Source of the DNA: JBBKWQ01 sp037969115
GTDB lineage: Bacteria; Actinomycetota; Acidimicrobiia; Acidimicrobiales; Ilumatobacteraceae
Direction: 5' to 3'
Length of the DNA stretch: 32,289 bases
Assembly (NCBI GenBank): GCA_037969115.1
Contig: JBBKWQ010000121.1
Coordinates: 1-32,289, forward strand
Shown: positions 1 through 7,037 of the stretch, piece after piece
Layout of the letters: each line of letters opens with the position of its first letter
Numbering within the stretch: the first letter of the stretch is position 1
Position numbers and translations under genes: made by a program
The notes under the pieces: model-generated
The model's input: the letters and a program-made list of their open reading frames with translations, nothing else
What the model was told of the DNA's origin: nothing
The model's database searches: none

Positions 1-126
1 GTGCTCGCGCTCGCACCTATCGAAGGTACCCACGTGACCCCGGCCATCCGACGCGCCCTCGTCGACCGGGATTGGCAGGTGCGGCAGGCTGCCGAAGATC
101 TGACGCGGATTACTCAGAGCGAGTAG
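1..126 (+). CDS. C-terminal fragment of an unidentified protein (5' truncated)
   Basis: The frame starting at base 1 stays open for 41 residues and ends at TAG 124-126. It is arginine/alanine-rich and helical-looking (for example AIRRALVDRDWQVRQAAEDL). The start lies left of the window, and the fragment is too short to assign a family. Its last 13 bases overlap the convergent GNAT gene. This could be the real end of an upstream gene or a chance frame; codon usage (strong third-position GC) favours real coding. Confidence 0.45.
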   Translation: MLALAPIEGTHVTPAIRRALVDRDWQVRQAAEDLTRITQSE

Positions 127-545
127 CGGTACAGGTTCGTCTCGTAGGTCTCGAACCCGATGCGTTGATACAGGCGGTTCGCCGCTTCACGCGAAGAACG
201 GCTGGTGAGACTCACGTTCTTTGCGCCGCGCCGACGGGCCTCATCGACCGCTGCCACGCTGAGCAGTTCGCCCACTCCATGCCCGCGCGCCGCCGTGTCG
301 ACCACGACGTCTTCGATCCATGCCTTCATCCCGGTCGGGATCCTGTAGAACGCCAGCGTCAGACTGCCGACGATCGACCCGTCGAGTCGGGCGACGACCA
401 ACACGTTGTCGGGTGAACCGATCATCTCGCCGAGCGCGGCTGCGTCGGGTGGTGGGGACGAGGAGGACAGCTGCGGGATCAGCAGCTCGAAGGCGGCGAC
501 CAGCTCGTCGGTCACTTCGGTCGCGGTGCTGATTTCGACGCTCAC
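114..545 (-). CDS. GNAT family N-acetyltransferase
   Basis: A 143-residue protein of typical single-domain GNAT length. Visible signature: the beta4 strand and acetyl-CoA pyrophosphate loop around residues 80-95 (VVVDTAARGHGVGELL, matching R/Q-x-x-G-x-G/A), followed by the alpha3 helix with EARRRGA and a C-terminal LYQRIGFE motif seen in most members. Such enzymes transfer acetyl from acetyl-CoA to an amine; the substrate cannot be told from sequence. The GTG start at 545 is supported by a TATCGT -10 box 8 nt upstream on the minus strand, implying a leaderless transcript. It is divergent from the candidate selenoprotein gene, and the two start codons are 41 bp apart. Confidence 0.85.
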   Translation of the reverse strand: MSVEISTATEVTDELVAAFELLIPQLSSSSPPPDAAALGEMIGSPDNVLVVARLDGSIVGSLTLAFYRIPTGMKAWIEDVVVDTAARGHGVGELLSVAAVDEARRRGAKNVSLTSRSSREAANRLYQRIGFETYETNLYRYSL

Positions 546-553
546 GAATCGGG

Positions 554-559
554 ACGATA
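554..559 (-). promoter_or_regulatory. -10 box of the GNAT gene (leaderless)
   Basis: TATCGT on the minus strand, 8 nt before the GTG start at 545. It matches the TANNNT pattern seen before many genes here. No clear -35 was found. Confidence 0.5.
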
Positions 560-572
560 CCGGCGGCTGCCG

Positions 573-578
573 TAGCCT
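573..578 (+). promoter_or_regulatory. -10 box of the thioredoxin-like selenoprotein gene (leaderless)
   Basis: TAGCCT, 8 nt before the ATG at 587. The same hexamer precedes hemQ and fdhD. It supports 587 as the true start. Confidence 0.55.
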
Positions 579-586
579 TCGTCGAG

Positions 587-1675
587 ATGATCATCTCAGA
601 CCTCCACTCCGTCACAGCTCGAACGTTCACCGAGGGGACGGGGTGGGAACCCAAACCGGCGGGCCTGTGCCGCGGTGAGGTGTGCGTACCGGCTCCCGGG
701 TCGCTCCGCGACAATGGCACCGTCGACATCGACATCGCAGCCGCACGGCTCGGCATGCCGATCCTGCACGACACCGATCATGGCGTGTCCGCGCTCGGAC
801 CTGGCTCGTCAACGGGTCGCACACTCAGCACCGCCATCGCGCCCGATCCGACCCTCGCCGACCGGGACGGCAATCCGTTCCGGCTCTCGTCGCTGCACGG
901 CCGCAAGGTGCTGTTGCTCGCCTGGGCGAGTTATTGAGGCTGTCGATCCAGCCTGCCCGGGTGGCAGGCACTCCACGCCGAACTGGAGCCGCGAGGGCTC
1001 ACCGTGGTCACGGTGGCGCTCGACATGTATCCCGACCACGCGACGCAGTGGATCGATGCGGCGCAGCCGACGCACCCGAGCCTGATCGACACCCGACACG
1101 TCACCGGCGAGCTGTTCGGGTTCACCAACATCCCCATGGCCGTCTGGATCGACGAATCCGGCACCATCGTGCGTAACGCCGAGAGTTCGACGATCGAGCG
1201 CAGCGCGCTGCGCGACGTCGACATCGACGAATCGCTGCCAGACGACATGAAATCGCTGCTCACCGAAGTGAAGGCGATCCCCGATCACGCCGAGACCTAC
1301 CGAGCCGCGATCGTCGACTGGGTCGAAAAGGGCGCCCACTCGCCGTACGCGCTCACGGCTGAGCAAGTGATCGAGCGGTCCCGTCCCCGTACGAACGAAC
1401 ACGCTCAGGCGACCGCCGCATTCGAGCTCGGCCAGCACTTCGAGTTGACCGGGAACCACGAGGCGGCCATCAGTTGGTGGAAGCGAGCGCATGAACTCGA
1501 TCCCGACAACTGGACCTATCAACGGCAGGCCTGGACCCTCGAGTCGACCCCCAGCGATGCGACTGCGAACGACCTGCTCCAGGATGTCGGCGACGTGTAC
1601 GGCACGAGCTGGCTCGACACCGTGATCAGTCACGGTGGCGGCAAGAACTACGCCGTCGAGCCAACGCTCGACTAG
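587..1675 (+). CDS. Thioredoxin-like (AhpC/TSA, ResA-type) selenoprotein, UGA recoded at codon 117
   Basis: Read through the in-frame TGA at 935-937, this is one 362-residue protein. Residues about 1-75 are an N-terminal region with GLCRGEVCVP. Residues about 85-200 are a redoxin fold: DPTLADRDGNPFRLSSLHGRK, then the active-site strand KVLLLAWASY-U117-G-C119-R-SSLPGWQALHAELEPRGL, then VTVALDMYPDH and IPMAVWID. The C-terminal part, about 240-362, is helical and TPR-like (ATAAFELGQHFELTGNHEAA). The family normally has Cys at position 117, so Sec replaces the attacking cysteine and C119 is a likely partner. Both halves share one frame and the same codon bias, and a SECIS-like hairpin follows the TGA. 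The alternatives are a nonsense mutation or a sequencing error at a Cys codon. A role as thiol-disulfide or peroxide reductase is inferred. Confidence 0.82.
951..969 (+). promoter_or_regulatory. Candidate bacterial SECIS hairpin
   Basis: A perfect 7-bp stem (GCCTGCC 951-957 with GGCAGGC 963-969) closes the 5-nt loop CGGGT (958-962). It starts 13 nt after the TGA, and the loop begins 20 nt after it. Bacterial SECIS elements lie within the coding frame just after UGA, with a short GC-rich upper stem and a G-rich (GGU-like) apical loop bound by SelB; this hairpin fits that geometry. Function is inferred from position and shape. Confidence 0.72.
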
Positions 1676-1681
1676 TACTCT
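1676..1681 (+). promoter_or_regulatory. -10 box of the dienelactone hydrolase gene
   Basis: TACTCT, immediately after the TAG of the preceding gene and 6 nt before the GTG at 1688. It implies separate, leaderless transcription of the hydrolase. Confidence 0.5.
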
Positions 1682-1687
1682 CGTCGC

Positions 1688-2419
1688 GTGGAACTCATCG
1701 AGGACATCGTCGACGGCTCGACAGACGACGGAGCAATGGCCATCCTGCGCAAACGGCCCGCAGGCAAGGGTGATTGGCCGAAGATCGTGATCTTTCACGA
1801 TGGCCCGGGGATGCGGCCGGCCACCCATGAGTTCGCAGCGAAGCTGGCATCGACGGGCTACGACGTCGCGGTACCCGATCTGTTCCACCGTCACGGCCGG
1901 ATGATCGGTTTCGAACCGGCCGATCGCGAGGCCGACCCGACCGTGGCCGATCGAATCTGGGCAATGATCGCATCACTCACCGACGATGGCATCCAGCACG
2001 ATCTCGACGTGACGCTCGAAACGTTCGAGATCACGCCCACCGATCGGCTCGGCACCATCGGATTCTGCCTCGGTGCGCGCGCCGTGTTCCGAACGATGAT
2101 GCGCCTTCCGGACCAGTTCGTCGCAGGGGCGATGTGGCACCCGTCGTTCCTTGCCGACGACGACACGGACTCACCACACCTCACCGCGAACCAGCTGAAG
2201 GGCGACTTGTTCATCGGGATCGGCGATGCCGACAACGTGCAGCCGATCTCGCTGCACCGACGATTCTTCGACGCCGTCGAGCCGCTCGAACACGTCGATG
2301 TCGAGGTGTTCGACGGCGCGGACCATGGCTTCACCTGGCCGGGTTATCCGACCTACGACGCTCACGCAGCGTCCCGCTGTTTCGAGCGAACCACAGCGAT
2401 GTTCGGCCACGTCCTCTAG
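1688..2419 (+). CDS. Dienelactone hydrolase family protein
   Basis: A 243-residue alpha/beta-hydrolase. The nucleophile elbow is GFCLGA (about residues 123-128), with Cys as nucleophile as in dienelactone hydrolases. The acid is probably the Asp of GIGDAD (about 179-181) and the His is in DHGFTWPG near residue 219, giving a Cys-Asp-His triad. The N-terminal IVIFHDGPGMRP supplies the oxyanion-loop region. Family members hydrolyse dienelactones or related esters in the cytoplasm; the physiological substrate here is unknown, and no aromatic-degradation genes lie nearby. The GTG start is chosen because a TACTCT -10 box sits 6 nt upstream and no good alternative exists. Confidence 0.88.
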   Translation: MELIEDIVDGSTDDGAMAILRKRPAGKGDWPKIVIFHDGPGMRPATHEFAAKLASTGYDVAVPDLFHRHGRMIGFEPADREADPTVADRIWAMIASLTDDGIQHDLDVTLETFEITPTDRLGTIGFCLGARAVFRTMMRLPDQFVAGAMWHPSFLADDDTDSPHLTANQLKGDLFIGIGDADNVQPISLHRRFFDAVEPLEHVDVEVFDGADHGFTWPGYPTYDAHAASRCFERTTAMFGHVL

Positions 2420-2442
2420 TCCGGCCGAATCGGATGCACCGG

Positions 2443-2448
2443 TAGGCT
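2443..2448 (+). promoter_or_regulatory. -10 box of the PAC2 gene
   Basis: TAGGCT, 9 nt before the ATG at 2458. It fits the leaderless pattern of the window. Confidence 0.5.
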
Positions 2449-2457
2449 GCCGGGTAC

Positions 2458-3375
2458 ATGGAGCACATCCGTTGGCGTACCGAATCGACGCTCAAGAACC
2501 CGGTGATGGTTGCGGCTTTCACGGGCTGGAACGACGCCGGCGATGCAGCCTCCACTGCCGTCCGGACGCTCATCGAATCCACGGGGGCCGAGCCGCTGGC
2601 CGACATCGATCCGGAGTCGTTCACAGACTTTGCAACGATCCGCCCGCACGTGCAGCTCACGCCCGAACGGCATCGCGAGATCGTCTGGCCCACCGTGGGC
2701 ATCTGGGGTGCATCGCTGCCCGGTAGCGATGTGCTGCTCGTGCTCGGACCGGAACCGGCGCTTCGTTGGCGTTCGTTCACCGACCAGATCGCGCAACTCG
2801 CCGAACACGTGAACGCCCCGTTCGCGATCACGCTCGGGGCGTTGCTCGCCGACGTGCCCCACACCCGACCGGTCCAGCTGATCGGCACGGCGACCGATTC
2901 GCAGCTCATCGAACGGTTCGAGCTGGAGCGCTCGCGGTACGAGGGGCCCACCGGCATCGTCGGCGTCCTCCAGGATGCGTTCAGCCGCTCAGGACTCTCG
3001 TCGGCATCGTTGTGGGCCGCCGTCCCCGGTTATGCGTCGCAGCTCCCGGCACCGAAGGCGGCGATGGCGCTCATCGAACGATCGTGCTCCATGATCGGCA
3101 CGCCAGCACCGCTCTCCGCGCTCGCTACCGCCGCCGCCGATTACGACGCCCGAGTGGCAGCCCTGATCGCCGACGACGACGACATGGTCCACTACGTCGA
3201 ACGACTCGAATCGATGATCGACGAAATCAACCACGACCGCACCGCGGACCTCGGCGATGACTTCGACGCCGACGAGGACGCCACCGGGAACGATGTCGAC
3301 CTCACGGTGTCGAACCCCGAGGCGCTCGTGGAAGAAGTCGAGCAATTCCTCCGCGAGCACGACAACGACGCCTGA
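2458..3375 (+). CDS. PAC2 family protein (proteasome assembly chaperone-like)
   Basis: A 305-residue protein with the actinobacterial PAC2 layout. It starts with the VAAFTGWNDAGDAAS strand/loop (about residues 18-32), followed by DVLLVLGPEPALRW (about 83-96), a central TLGALLADVPHTRPV segment (about 124-138), and ASLWAAVPGYASQLPAPKAAMALIE (about 182-206). The C-terminal 60 residues are acidic (DDFDADEDATGNDVD). PAC2 proteins are relatives of eukaryotic proteasome assembly chaperones and occur in nearly all actinobacteria. Their client is not firmly established, and no proteasome genes are visible here. Transcribed separately from its neighbours, judging by its own -10 box. Confidence 0.88.
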   Translation: MEHIRWRTESTLKNPVMVAAFTGWNDAGDAASTAVRTLIESTGAEPLADIDPESFTDFATIRPHVQLTPERHREIVWPTVGIWGASLPGSDVLLVLGPEPALRWRSFTDQIAQLAEHVNAPFAITLGALLADVPHTRPVQLIGTATDSQLIERFELERSRYEGPTGIVGVLQDAFSRSGLSSASLWAAVPGYASQLPAPKAAMALIERSCSMIGTPAPLSALATAAADYDARVAALIADDDDMVHYVERLESMIDEINHDRTADLGDDFDADEDATGNDVDLTVSNPEALVEEVEQFLREHDNDA

Positions 3376-3396
3376 ATCGACGCCGAGACCGCCCGA

Positions 3397-4125
3397 TCAG
3401 TCTCGGGTTCTCCACACCGGCGACCGCGGTGGCTCGAACGATGTCGACACGGTCTCACCCCGAATCGCGGCGAATGCCATGGGTCCCCACCATTGGGCCC
3501 CGGCGGTGGCTTCGGGCAGCGCATCTTCCGCGAACCACCCCACGTCGGCAGTCTCCAACGGGTGCCCGCTGAGCTCACCTCCGACGGCCTTGCAGTGGAA
3601 CAGGAGCATGTACATGCCGAAGCGCGAGAAACCCAGCCGCTGGCCATCGATCACCGCAACCACACACTCGGGAACACAGTCGATGCCGGTCTCCTCCTGC
3701 ACCTCCTTGAGCGCGACCTCCGACGGCGAGTAGCCGACGTCGGCCCATCCGGTCGGGTACAGCCAGATGCCGGAATCGGCACGCTGGACGAGGAGAATCT
3801 CACCCTGCTCGTTGCCGACGATCGCGCCGACAGCCACCTTTGGTGTCACGTAGCCGGGCACGCCCTCGCCGATGTTGCTCAACCACTCCTGGACGAAGTG
3901 GTCGGTCTCACGTTCGACGGCGATGTCTTCGGCGCGTTCGGACGCGGCCGCCTTGATGTCGGCTGCGACGTGCAAGACCTCCTCGAACCGCTCACGCTCG
4001 TACAGGTTGTCGGAGAAACTCAGCCCGGTTCGGGCGATTGCTGCGAGCGTTTCGCTCCATCGCGCCAAGTCGCGTGACATCTCGTCGGCCGGGGCCGGTG
4101 AAACCACGTCGTCGCGTTCAGCCAC
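3397..4125 (-). CDS. Nudix hydrolase with N-terminal helical domain
   Basis: A 242-residue protein. Residues about 20-75 form a helical N-terminal extension typical of ADP-ribose-pyrophosphatase-like Nudix proteins. The Nudix fold follows from about residue 95 (VAVGAIVGNEQGEILLVQR). The Nudix box is GWADVGYSPSEVALKEVQEETG. The catalytic KEVQEE core is intact, but the first glutamate of the G-x5-E consensus is Tyr; related proteins carry a similar WADVG-x-SPSEVA form. It probably hydrolyses a nucleoside-diphosphate derivative, with the substrate unknown. The GTG start at 4125 is supported by a TAGGTT -10 box 6 nt upstream. It lies downstream of glnD on the same strand, 52 bp away, with its own promoter. 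Confidence 0.85.
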   Translation of the reverse strand: MAERDDVVSPAPADEMSRDLARWSETLAAIARTGLSFSDNLYERERFEEVLHVAADIKAAASERAEDIAVERETDHFVQEWLSNIGEGVPGYVTPKVAVGAIVGNEQGEILLVQRADSGIWLYPTGWADVGYSPSEVALKEVQEETGIDCVPECVVAVIDGQRLGFSRFGMYMLLFHCKAVGGELSGHPLETADVGWFAEDALPEATAGAQWWGPMAFAAIRGETVSTSFEPPRSPVWRTRD

Positions 4126-4131
4126 GACACC

Positions 4132-4137
4132 AACCTA
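4132..4137 (-). promoter_or_regulatory. -10 box of the Nudix gene
   Basis: TAGGTT on the minus strand, 6 nt before the GTG at 4125. Leaderless arrangement. Confidence 0.5.
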
Positions 4138-4177
4138 CTGGTCGGCGGAGCGACTCCCCAGGGCCAGTGCAGCGTGA

Positions 4178-6490
4178 TCAGCTCGCAGCGTGCAGGACCG
4201 CTCGTTCCAGTTCGGCACGGTGATCGGGGTCGACGACCAGGCCGCCGTCCCACGTGCGTACGTAGAACGTGTCCACCACCTCCATGCCGAGCGTCTGCAC
4301 GGTTGCATGACGGATGTCGACGCCCACCTCGCCGAGCGCCTTCGTGATCCGGTGGAGGATGCCGACCTTCGACGGGCACCGAACTTCGAGCACGGTGGCG
4401 TTGCTCGAGGCCTCATCATGGAAGGTGAGCAGGGGTGGACCCGGCGCACGAGCCTGAGTCGCACGACGCCGACGGTACGTGCGGGCGCGTTCGGCGATTC
4501 GCGCCTCGATCGCGAGCTGCCCGCGTAGTGCGGCTCGTAGGTCTGCGACGATCGGGACCCAGTCGAGCCCCTCATCGGGGACGACGACGCGGAACTGTGA
4601 AGCCATCATCGCCAGCCGGCCGAGCTGAGCCTCGTCGGTGTGAGCCTGTGCGCTGAGCACGTCGAGACCGTTGAGCGACAGCACACCGGCGACTCGACTG
4701 AACGAACCGAGCACATCAGGCGCCACGACGACCACGCCGTCTTCGGTGACGTTGATGTGCAACTCGCCGGTTGCCATGCGCGTGAGCGTGTCGGCGTCGG
4801 GAAACAACCGCCAGGTGACTTCATCGACATCGCCGCCGCCCAGCACATGCCTGACGCGATCGGTCAGGCCGCTGACGAGTTCTTCCTTCCACGAACCCCA
4901 GGCCGATGATCCCGTCGCCTTCGAATCGGCCTCTGTGAGCGCGTGGAGCAGGTCGAGACGCTCGACCGTGCCAACCGCATCGGCAACCATCTGGATGGTC
5001 GACTCGTCGGTGAGATCGCGCCGCATCGCCACGTCGGGCAACAGGAGGTGGTGTTCCACCATGGCCACGAGCGTGTCGGTGTCGGCCACGTTGTACCCGA
5101 GCCGAGGGGCGATCGAGCGGACCAACTCCATGCCGACCTCGGTGTGATCGCCCGGGCGTCCCTTTCCGAGGTCGTGAAACAACGCACCCATCACCAGCAG
5201 GTCGGGACGCGTCACCCGATCGGCCAGATCCGCTGCGTTCGCGGCCGCTTCCCAGAGGTGTCGATCGACGGTGAAGCGGTGGTAGGCGTTCCGCTGCGGA
5301 CACGACTGGACGGGCCCCCACTCGGGCAACAGACGGGTGATGAGGTTGCGCTGGTCGAGCGCTTCGAGCACGGGAATCGCGTCGTGGCCTTCGAGCAACA
5401 GCGCCACGAACCGGTCGGCGGCACCGACGGGCCAGCTGCCCGTCCACTCCGGAGTCTTGTCCGACAGCAGATCGAGACTTCGCCGACCGATACGGCACCG
5501 ACTGCGTGCCGCCGCGACGGCAACGCGCAACACCAATGCACTGTCGGCGGCAGGATCGCTCCCTTCGGCCAACTCGACCTCGCCATCGACGAGCACCACG
5601 TCGGGTGCAAGGGCAACCGATTTGCCTGCGGTGACGCGGCCGACGCGCCCCCACCCCTCGTCGGAGATCCAGGCTATGGTGCGAGCTGCGGCCGAGACCT
5701 CCGACATCAGCACGTCGGCATCGGCGAATCCGCCCGCCGTCGCAGCGCCGTCCTGATCTTCGAGCCGAAGCACGTCGCCGGGTCGTCCGGTAGCCCGATG
5801 CAGCGCCACGCGGGCCGACAACAACGTGTTGTAGCAGTCGTCGAGCGACGCCGCATCTGACTCGGGAAGGTCGAAACCGGCTGCCATCGCCCACCACATC
5901 GACTGCACGTCTCGAAGACCGCCGTGGCCGTCCTTCAGGTCGGGCTCGAGGATGTAGGCGACGTCACCCGCGCCGGCCTGCCGCTCACGGACCCGGAGCT
6001 GAAGGTCGTGCAGCCAACGCTTGCGTCGCTTCCGCCACCGCGACACGCCTGCCTCGACCACGGCGCGCCCCAACTCGGCATCGCCCGCGATCGGGCGTGC
6101 CGTCAACATGGCCGTCGCCGTGTCGAGATCTGACCGGGCGAGGTCGAGTTGGTCATCGAGTGTCCTGACCGCGTGGCCCAACTTCACGCCCGCGTCCCAC
6201 ATCGGATACCAGATCGCGGACGCGATCGGTTCGATTCGGTTCGGCTTCGTGTCGTGCACGAGCACCACGTCGATGTCGCTCTGCGGTGCGAGCTCGCTGC
6301 GGCCGAAGCCGCCCACGGCGACGAGAGCGAAACGCGGGGCCCGCGCCTCGTCGGCGCACGCGGCCCGGACCAGTTCGCGCAGCCACTCATCGGTGGCACC
6401 GGAGAGTGCGGTGCACAACGCCCGGCCGCGCAACGAGTGGTCGAGAATCAGCGCCGTGCGACGGTCGAGCGCTGTGTCGGTGGCAGCCAC
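4178..6490 (-). CDS. glnD: [Protein-PII] uridylyltransferase / uridylyl-removing enzyme
   Basis: A 770-residue cytoplasmic nitrogen-status sensor that uridylylates PII under low glutamine and removes UMP under high glutamine. The nucleotidyltransferase motif is at residues 60-74 (GGFGRSELAPQSDID, with metal-binding D72 and D74). The HD phosphohydrolase motif is near residue 440 (ALFHDLGKGRPGDHTEVG). Two C-terminal ACT domains, about 575-620 and 695-745, should bind glutamine (VLGSFSRVAGVLSLNGLDVLSAQ; CPSKVGILHRITKALGEVGVDI). The open frame extends 61 codons further upstream, but that would overlap the preceding gene by about 150 bp. The GTG at 6490, with TACCCT 7 nt ahead, is the better start. 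No amtB or glnB/K is adjacent, which is less usual for actinobacteria. Confidence 0.9.
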   Translation of the reverse strand: MAATDTALDRRTALILDHSLRGRALCTALSGATDEWLRELVRAACADEARAPRFALVAVGGFGRSELAPQSDIDVVLVHDTKPNRIEPIASAIWYPMWDAGVKLGHAVRTLDDQLDLARSDLDTATAMLTARPIAGDAELGRAVVEAGVSRWRKRRKRWLHDLQLRVRERQAGAGDVAYILEPDLKDGHGGLRDVQSMWWAMAAGFDLPESDAASLDDCYNTLLSARVALHRATGRPGDVLRLEDQDGAATAGGFADADVLMSEVSAAARTIAWISDEGWGRVGRVTAGKSVALAPDVVLVDGEVELAEGSDPAADSALVLRVAVAAARSRCRIGRRSLDLLSDKTPEWTGSWPVGAADRFVALLLEGHDAIPVLEALDQRNLITRLLPEWGPVQSCPQRNAYHRFTVDRHLWEAAANAADLADRVTRPDLLVMGALFHDLGKGRPGDHTEVGMELVRSIAPRLGYNVADTDTLVAMVEHHLLLPDVAMRRDLTDESTIQMVADAVGTVERLDLLHALTEADSKATGSSAWGSWKEELVSGLTDRVRHVLGGGDVDEVTWRLFPDADTLTRMATGELHINVTEDGVVVVAPDVLGSFSRVAGVLSLNGLDVLSAQAHTDEAQLGRLAMMASQFRVVVPDEGLDWVPIVADLRAALRGQLAIEARIAERARTYRRRRATQARAPGPPLLTFHDEASSNATVLEVRCPSKVGILHRITKALGEVGVDIRHATVQTLGMEVVDTFYVRTWDGGLVVDPDHRAELERAVLHAAS

Positions 6491-6497
6491 GATGACG

Positions 6498-6503
6498 AGG
6501 GTA
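6498..6503 (-). promoter_or_regulatory. -10 box of glnD
   Basis: TACCCT on the minus strand, 7 nt before the GTG at 6490. It decides the glnD start and lies just after the stop of the upstream gene. Confidence 0.5.
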
Positions 6504-6519
6504 GGTCGCCGAACGGCGT

Positions 6520-7014
6520 CTAGCGCAGTCCCTCGTCTCGCCGACGCCGCAACACGACCGCGGCCTTCCATGCGCCCCACACCAGACCCGGTTCGGCGAG
6601 CGACTCGTGGATGTCGGCCCAGGTCGCCGGGCCGAGGTCGTATACGTCGTCGGGAAACGCCTGCCGGTCCCAATCGGTCCGATCGGGCGTCGGCACGGCG
6701 TGCCGATCGAGAACGGCGATCGGGTGGATCACTGCGCTGCGAAAGACCGCCAGCGGGCTGATGCGCTGCTGGTCCACGTCGGTCGCAAGTAGTTCCGACA
6801 TCCGTTCGAGCAGACGAGGTGCCGCGCCGAGGGCCATGTCACGAGCGTCGTCGAGCATCGTCGGTCCCACGACGACGCCACCGCGTTCGGCGCCTCGTTC
6901 GACGCAACCGACGAGCCATTCGAACGCAACAGCAGCGATTGCACGACGAAGTGCTTCCGGCGGCTCGATCGTTTCGATTCCGGGTTGATCACCGGGGTGC
7001 ACGCTCTCTTCCAC
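6520..7014 (-). CDS. Conserved hypothetical protein
   Basis: A 164-residue, mostly helical protein with no recognisable catalytic motif. It has no signal peptide or membrane segment. Distinctive stretches are AVFRSAVIHPIAVLDRHAVP and FPDDVYDLGPATWADIHESL, then a basic C-terminus with LRRRRDEGLR. I do not recognise a characterised family. The GTG at 7014 is preferred because the longer open frame would run far into the divergent lipoprotein gene. It is 29 bp upstream of the glnD start on the same strand, so some co-transcription is possible. Confidence 0.65.
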   Translation of the reverse strand: MEESVHPGDQPGIETIEPPEALRRAIAAVAFEWLVGCVERGAERGGVVVGPTMLDDARDMALGAAPRLLERMSELLATDVDQQRISPLAVFRSAVIHPIAVLDRHAVPTPDRTDWDRQAFPDDVYDLGPATWADIHESLAEPGLVWGAWKAAVVLRRRRDEGLR

Positions 7015-7021
7015 ACATGTT

Positions 7022-7027
7022 CTTCTA
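7022..7027 (-). promoter_or_regulatory. Possible -10 box of the hypothetical gene at 7014
   Basis: TAGAAG on the minus strand, 7 nt before the GTG at 7014. It is weaker than the others because it lacks the final T. It shares bases 7026-7027 with the -10 of the divergent gene. Confidence 0.3.
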
Positions 7028-7031
7028 TCGT
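7026..7031 (+). promoter_or_regulatory. -10 box of the substrate-binding lipoprotein gene
   Basis: TATCGT, 6 nt before the GTG at 7038. It favours that start over the ATG at 7017, which lies upstream of this box. Confidence 0.5.
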
Positions 7032-7037
7032 GATGCG

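Noticed and set aside
587..1675. Two separate genes, 587-937 and 1004-1675
   Set aside because: The first would end in the middle of a redoxin active-site strand and the second would start inside the next helix. The frame between them is open and encodes the expected GCRSSLPGWQ helix, so one recoded gene is the better reading.
809..1894. Long antisense open frame (361 codons) over the selenoprotein and hydrolase genes
   Set aside because: Its translation has no recognisable domain and mirrors the strongly biased codons of the sense genes; typical high-GC shadow frame.
4943..5860. 305-codon + strand frame opposite glnD
   Set aside because: Lies within the conserved HD and nucleotidyltransferase regions of glnD; no independent support.
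6490..6673. Upstream extension of glnD to 6673
   Set aside because: It would overlap the preceding gene by about 150 bp, and the extra 61 residues are Arg/Gly-rich shadow-like sequence. The GTG at 6490 has a -10 box.
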